From positions 24,066,346 to 24,130,345 of the forward strand of contig CM068323.1 in assembly GCA_034766995.1 (NCBI GenBank): a stretch of DNA of 64,000 bases, written 5' to 3'. This DNA is from Acanthacorydalis orientalis (taxonomy: Eukaryota > Arthropoda > Insecta > Megaloptera > Corydalidae). The notes beneath the pieces were generated by a model. The model had not been told where the DNA came from. It did not search any database and worked only from the letters and a program-made list of their open reading frames with translations. Below, in pieces: positions 58,522-64,000 of this stretch. Position 1 is the stretch's first letter. Each line of letters opens with the position of its first letter. A program made the translations under genes and the position numbers.

Positions 58522-58940
58522 CAAATAAAATGAAAAAAGTATCATTGTAACATAAAACCTGAAAAAATGTACTATAGATCATATAAAACTTTATGCAAAC
58601 AAAAACTAAAAGTTTTTATTAGCTCACTGAATAATAAAAAAACTCAACTGCAAATATTAAACAAAAGCTCGCAGATTGTTTAAAAATTCTATGAAATATA
58701 CATAAAATATTCAGTAGATTTTCCAATTAACGTTTTTGATTATAAACAAAATGAAGTAGTATTCTTCTCTTGAGAGTTATACAAAATACAATAGAAAAAC
58801 ACAATTTTTTTTTAAAAAAAATAAACAATTAAAAAAGTCTAAAAACCTGAACTGATTTCGTTTTAAACCATTTATACAATTATTATCTCAACTATAATTA
58901 TAATCATGTGAATTTATTTTTTTTTCGTATAAATATTACA

Positions 58941-58975
<35 letters not shown>

Positions 58976-59047
58976 TAAATAGAAGAGATAAATAGAAAGA
59001 GATAAATAGAAATAGATATATGTGTAATTATATAAAAATAAACTAAC
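58197..59047 (-). other. TkR86C: Receptor intron, 851 bp
   Basis: Donor GTTAGT, acceptor TTTATTTCAG, phase 2. It contains (AT)n arrays at about 58492-58521 and 58946-58972; the latter gives the false Ile-Tyr extension of the TM7 exon frame. Confidence 0.9.
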
Positions 59048-59244
59048 CTTGCATTCATCCAATAATAAATGAGTGGATTAACCATTGCATTGCTCATTGC
59101 CAGCCAGTAGAATACTAAATATATATGTTGAATATAACTATTATAACGAACTTTCTTGTCCAGATGATTATAGATGAAAAATCCATGATAAGGTAACCAG
59201 CAAACAGTGAAAACGATTACAATAAATATAAACATTTTCACCAC
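59048..59244 (-). CDS. TkR86C: Tachykinin-type neuropeptide receptor, TM6-TM7 exon
   Basis: This exon encodes 65 residues plus two bases of a class A GPCR that senses tachykinin or natalisin peptides at the plasma membrane, usually through Gq. It starts after TTTTCTTTTGCAG with VVKMF (start of TM6), followed by the TM6 motif CWLPYH, an extracellular loop (NHLDKKVRYNSYIQH), and TM7 with FYWLAMSNAMVNPLIYYWMN, which carries the NPxxY motif. AMVNPLIYYWMNAR is closer to the TkR86C/natalisin-receptor branch than to TkR99D, judged from memory of those families. The donor GTTAGT splits the next Arg codon, which is completed in the exon at 58196. Exons for TM1-TM5 and the third loop were not found in the 4.8 kb to the right, so the gene probably extends beyond the window. 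Confidence 0.94.
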
Positions 59245-59788
59245 CTGCAAAAGAAAACTAAAATATAATTTTATTCAAGTATGAGCTTGTCAATTAAATA
59301 TAAAAATGATTTTTTGTACAATACTATTTTGTTTCATTTCAGTAACGATATTGATTTTAATTTATCAAAAAATGAATATACATTTTATAAAGGAAAAGAA
59401 AATAAATATATGATCGTTTCAATGAAACAGTGTATTGTGTGTAAACTAACGTCGTATAAATTTTCAAAAAATAAACCGATATAATGTTTCGTTTAAAAAT
59501 TGTTAAAAAAACGAATTGTATGAACAATAATTTTTAAACAAGATCTAGAGCATGGCATCAAAATCAGATACATAAATACTAGAAGCCATTCGTTTTATAT
59601 CACTAGAACATAATATAAAATATATCCTATAGGATATATCACGGTATAAAAAAATATATTTTTATCAGTCATATAGAAATAAAATATTATATGTTAACAT
59701 TTAATATATCTGTTTATACTTGTAACATATTTGTCGATGCCTGTATATTTTTCAATTCTAAATCTTTATTTTTCTGTATTATGTTGTT

Positions 59789-59836
<48 letters not shown>

Positions 59837-61614
59837 ATATTGATTAAACATATTTTTAAAGAAATAACCCACTTAAGACTAAAAACAATCGCAGTATCTA
59901 ATAAAAAATTGAGTAAAAACAGCTTATGTTCTATTTATAAAATTTCGAAGATAAATTATAATTTTTTTTTGTAAATTACCTCTGTTCATTTTCACATTTG
60001 CTAGTAGCATATAATTCTTTAAATGATTTAAAATCAATTATATTTTTTAAGAAAAAACTGAATTTACTTTACATCTTTTCTCCTTTAAACAAAAGTACTT
60101 TACAAAAAAGTATATATTTTTTTCATATGAAATTTTGTCTAGACAAACATGTTGGTCTGCGCTTTATTTAAGAATATGTGCTCATATTTGGAAGAAATAT
60201 TATAAAAGATTTAAATTATAATTAAAATTTAACAGTATAATATTTTTTCACTCATTTACTTCTATATCGATTGCTATTTAATAATTGAATAAATTTCAAT
60301 TAATTTTCGTTGTGATGTCTATATAACGTAATTATGTATTTCAAACTAATTTTAATTGAAACTAAAAAAATATTTTTATCAAATTAATTATAAATTGAAA
60401 ATCGAATATTAGTCCAATTAAAATAAAATAGAATAGAGCACACTCATTAAATAAACGAAGATTATTTATGGAACACATCTGCTTTTATAATATGAAATAA
60501 TACATTTTATATCAAATAATTAAATAATCAATAAAATTATCATATATATATATATATAAATCCACGTAAGCACAAGTATCGATTTTCGTAACAGAAAAAA
60601 ACGTACTAAAATACCATCGAAGAAAATGATATATTATAAAGATCTCTTATACTAAAAGCTCCATACATAAATTCAGAATACTGTTTTCTTATTAAATACA
60701 CATCCAAATATAATAATATTAAACATGCAGTTAATTAACATATGTGTAACTATTCTCAATTCATTATAAACTTCTGTGGCGTTTCTACGAAATCAACATG
60801 AATACATACTAAGTATATTAGTGTGTTTAATTGTATCGTGGGCGTTATTCATTGTAATTTATTTGTTAATCAACTTCCACCAGAATAGAATTTGAAATAC
60901 GCAAATGTATATTTATATGTAATATATAAATAGATTCATATTGATAAGGAGGTACATACTAAGAGGGAGTATCATATTGATTTAGAAATGGATAGAAACT
61001 AAACATATTTGTTGAACAGTAGTTGATTAGTAGGACATTTTCTTGAACATTTAAATTTAAAAATCGGTTAATTCTGCATAAATGCAATACATACGCCTCA
61101 AATAGTTCAGACCGGACCGTACAAAAAGTTATGTTTTCTAAACAAGAAATTAGTATTAAAATATTAATATAAAAAATAACTATAAGAAAAAGTTTTATTA
61201 ATTTAATAATTAAGTGATTTTTTTTTTGGTTAAATCTCATTATAATCAAAAATGTTCAGTCCAGTAATTACATATTTTGCATTTTACACAATTTCATATT
61301 TTAAAATTCTTCATTTCAGGACTTCAATGCTTTCAGATACTATCTAATATTTTAATGTTTTTAGTATCCCTGTTAGTTACTTATTTGGTAGTTGACTATT
61401 TACTGATAATCTATTATAATATACGAGGAAAATTTTGTGAATTGACTTTCATACTGAAAGAAACACATCTGTGAAACTAATTTGTAGTTAAACAAAAATT
61501 TCTGATTAAATGAAAATGAAAATTCAAATCGTATTCTTGCAAACAGACAAAGTGTAATTAAATACCTGTTTTTAAATCGAAGGCATTTGTTGTTAAACAG
61601 CGGAATAAAACGAC

Positions 61615-61653
<39 letters not shown>

Positions 61654-62006
61654 GTGTACATATACAAGAGATACAATTTTACGAAAAACAAGTTCGCATC
61701 CTACATCAAAATATCATCTTCTCCTCTAAACTCGCAAACAAGAGATAATTGACGTGTATTGTCACGTTGGAACCTATTTACGCAATAATATTTAATCTAT
61801 ATTGTAAGATAAATCTTGAGATTTTCAAAAGACATATAGAGCTTTGTATCGTTTATCTCATCGCATTTGTCCTAATCCGGTACATAGTCAAAAGCTCGAT
61901 CAACAGAAGCTCAATTCGATTAATTCCGGCGGCAATGTGTTACTGTCATATCATGCTGTGTTATTGTATCAATCTAGTCTTCTTAAATTCTACATGTGTT
62001 TATATA

Positions 62007-62042
<36 letters not shown>

Positions 62043-62174
62043 CATTGTTTTTATTTATTACTTTATTTTAATAATCCATCTATTAGTGTTATTTTTCTTA
62101 TATTAATTGTATGATTTAGTAATAATTACATTAAAAGATTCAGTCGTATGACAAGAGATTTTAATTAGATTCAA

Positions 62175-62231
<57 letters not shown>

Positions 62232-62465
62232 GATTTCAGTACGCTCAGTATAATTTTGTACAGGACAAAAAACATGCTCTAAAATGATAAATAATGATTT
62301 AATGAGCATTCTTGACCAGAAAAAAATTGTAATTTGCAGAGAGAAAAACTAATTAATTTATTAAATATTTAAATAATAGTTTCTCATACAAATAAATCAA
62401 ATTTTTGACAAATATTAAGTAGATATTCACACGTGTATATATTCAAATAATAATTTTGGTTAATA

Positions 62466-62466
62466 T

Positions 62467-62521
<55 letters not shown>

Positions 62522-62558
62522 GTATGTATATATATATATATATGTATGTATATATTTG

Positions 62559-62597
<39 letters not shown>

Positions 62598-62598
62598 A
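62466..62598. repeat. Interrupted (TA)n array ending in (TG)n
   Basis: A TA array with TATG interruptions passes into TGTGTGTGTG. It generates His-Thr/Ile-Tyr open frames on the minus strand that are not genes. Confidence 0.95.
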
Positions 62599-63284
62599 AG
62601 TACAAAGGAAAAACGAGAAATAATAACTTTTGTCATAGCTCATAACAACGCTTTTAGAGCTCTTTTATGCATATCATATTTCTATATTATTTTTACATAA
62701 AAAGCAATTTAAGTGGGAGTATGTATATATATATATATAAAATAGAGTTTTCACTTTTTGTAATATGCTGATGTTTTGAAATGTATACTTCTCAAATATA
62801 TATAAATATATATAAATTAAATATTTTATATATCCATCTGAAGCTATAACTTGATAAAATGACGTACATTTTCATTTAATTACATTCCTCAAGACACTAT
62901 GATACTCATCATTGCCTTTGATCAAAAATAGCATATTCGAAAAATCAACTTCGAACACACTACATAGTCGTCTGCTTCTCGTCTATTTTAACCACTTTTC
63001 ATGACAGACGTATATTTAACAAGAATAATAATCAACGGAATGAAAAAGCATTCAACACGATTGCATGAAATTTCAATTTTCAACTAAATTCGAACGTTTG
63101 TATATACACACGATATATATACATTCATGTCTGTATAGGGAAGTAAATAGATAGATGGAGGAAGATAGACTAAAAATAGAGAGAGATTTCACAATTTTAT
63201 TTCGTTTTTATTAAACGTTTTTAGAATTTTGTATACAATGTCATTTCGTGTCATACATATTCACAAAGTATTCATAGAAATTAT

Positions 63285-63330
<46 letters not shown>

Positions 63331-63385
63331 ATAATATATATATATATATAATATATAATAATATATATATATATATATATATATA
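63285..63385. repeat. (TA)n array with internal AATATATAATA duplications
   Basis: The block ATATATAATATATAATA is repeated inside the array, giving a higher-order repeat of about 40 bp, probably from slippage or unequal exchange. Confidence 0.85.
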
Positions 63386-64000
63386 CGCTTATCGTAGACA
63401 AAATGAAAACTAATGCAAGTACATTATTTTGCTGTCAGTTGATATGAAAAACTTTCAGATATTTACTGAATATAATTAGTTACTAACTGAGTTTTCATTA
63501 AAAGTTTTTGTTTGTTTTCCAAGCGAACGCATTTCTGGTCCAAGTATTGAAAATATGAAAATATAATATTAAACTATTACAAAACATCTATGTAGTATGC
63601 GTCGACAGTATATATATATTAGAAATGGAAATAGACTTTTTTGTTGATGGAAGCTGAATTTCAATTTCAGACTTACTACAATTTCCTCAATCATATCCGA
63701 AACTGAAATCGCGATTTGATATATAGAAACATAATTCAATCAGATTTGTGGTTGAATAGTTGTAAAGTTTTAGGAATAAACTTTCAATTGTATTTTTTCA
63801 AACTGTATTCAATTAATATACTGTTTATAATAATATTATAATTTTGAAAGTTATTTTACTTATAATGTTATATGAAATTATTTAATAAGTGTCTACGTAT
63901 CAATCACAATAAAAATAATAATTAAATAAAAGTTAATGTAAAATCCTTATATTAAAGTTTTAACGTTTTCTCAATATTTACATATATATATATATATATA

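Larger units (their letters stand above)
59245..64000. other. Probable upstream receptor intron, AT-rich
   Basis: No exon with TM1-TM5 motifs was found. (AT)n arrays lie at 59790-59830, 61620-61651, 62177-62228, 62466-62598, 63285-63385 and 63980-64000. The frames at 59281-59484 (+), 60959-61249 (-), 61277-61474 (+) and 61749-62114 (+) are not supported as genes. The stretch near 61850-61980 is less AT-rich but not recognised. Confidence 0.45.

Noticed and set aside
59980..60060. Exon-like minus block reading NIIDFKSFKELYATSKCENEQ with a donor
   Set aside because: Its end phase does not fit the TM6 exon (phase 0) and the joined frame would hit a stop at once; no receptor motif.
60959..61249. 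96-codon minus frame with hydrophobic stretch, upstream of the receptor TM6 exon
   Set aside because: Considered as a TM5 exon, but none of the receptor motifs expected before TM6 are present and the composition is AT-driven.
61749..62114. 121-codon plus frame with several Cys and hydrophobic residues
   Set aside because: Its second half is microsatellite, and the first half shows no receptor or other motif on either strand.

Overview
This is a 64-kb window of insect nuclear DNA. It is extremely AT-rich and gene-poor, and it is crowded with (AT)n microsatellites. Two genes are recognisable. One is an insect chemosensory protein (CSP/OS-D family) with the family's single intron. The other is the 3' part of a tachykinin-family neuropeptide receptor. 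GT-AG introns, TATA boxes and AATAAA signals are all visible. The base composition and the look of the CSP suggest a hymenopteran (bee or wasp); that is an inference, because no species-specific marker was recognised.

Layout. At 1-4 kb there is AT-rich intergenic sequence, and the window opens inside the end of a short inverted-repeat element. At 4.0-4.7 kb on the minus strand lies an unrecognised gene, or its last exon, for a protein packed with N-glycosylation sequons and ending in a hydrophobic tail like a GPI signal. An in-frame TAA separates it from a leader-like start just upstream. From 4.7 to 17.8 kb there is no supported gene; the stretch includes a complete MITE-like element and a 270-bp (AT)n tract. 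At 17.8-20.0 kb on the minus strand is the complete two-exon CSP gene with TATA box and poly(A) signals. From 20 to 52 kb only weak pieces of coding sequence occur: an exon-like block at 25.7-25.9 kb, a TATA box with a short ORF at 31.2 kb, a tandem satellite of about 313 bp at 45.4-46.3 kb, a CpG-rich pocket with a perfect Grainyhead-type site at 47.2-47.7 kb, and degraded dispersed repeats. At 52.3-59.2 kb on the minus strand is the receptor's 3' part: the TM6-TM7 exon, a 125-bp tail exon, and a probable but frame-ambiguous last exon. A second MITE-like copy lies near the receptor at 57.6 kb. From 59.2 to 64 kb is AT-rich sequence that probably belongs to an upstream receptor intron; the exons for TM1-TM5 were not found and are presumably beyond the right edge.

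Functionally the two recognised genes are unrelated: a small secreted carrier protein and a neuropeptide receptor. Nothing suggests an operon or a cluster. Most of the window is simple repeat, old mobile-element debris and unremarkable AT-rich spacer.
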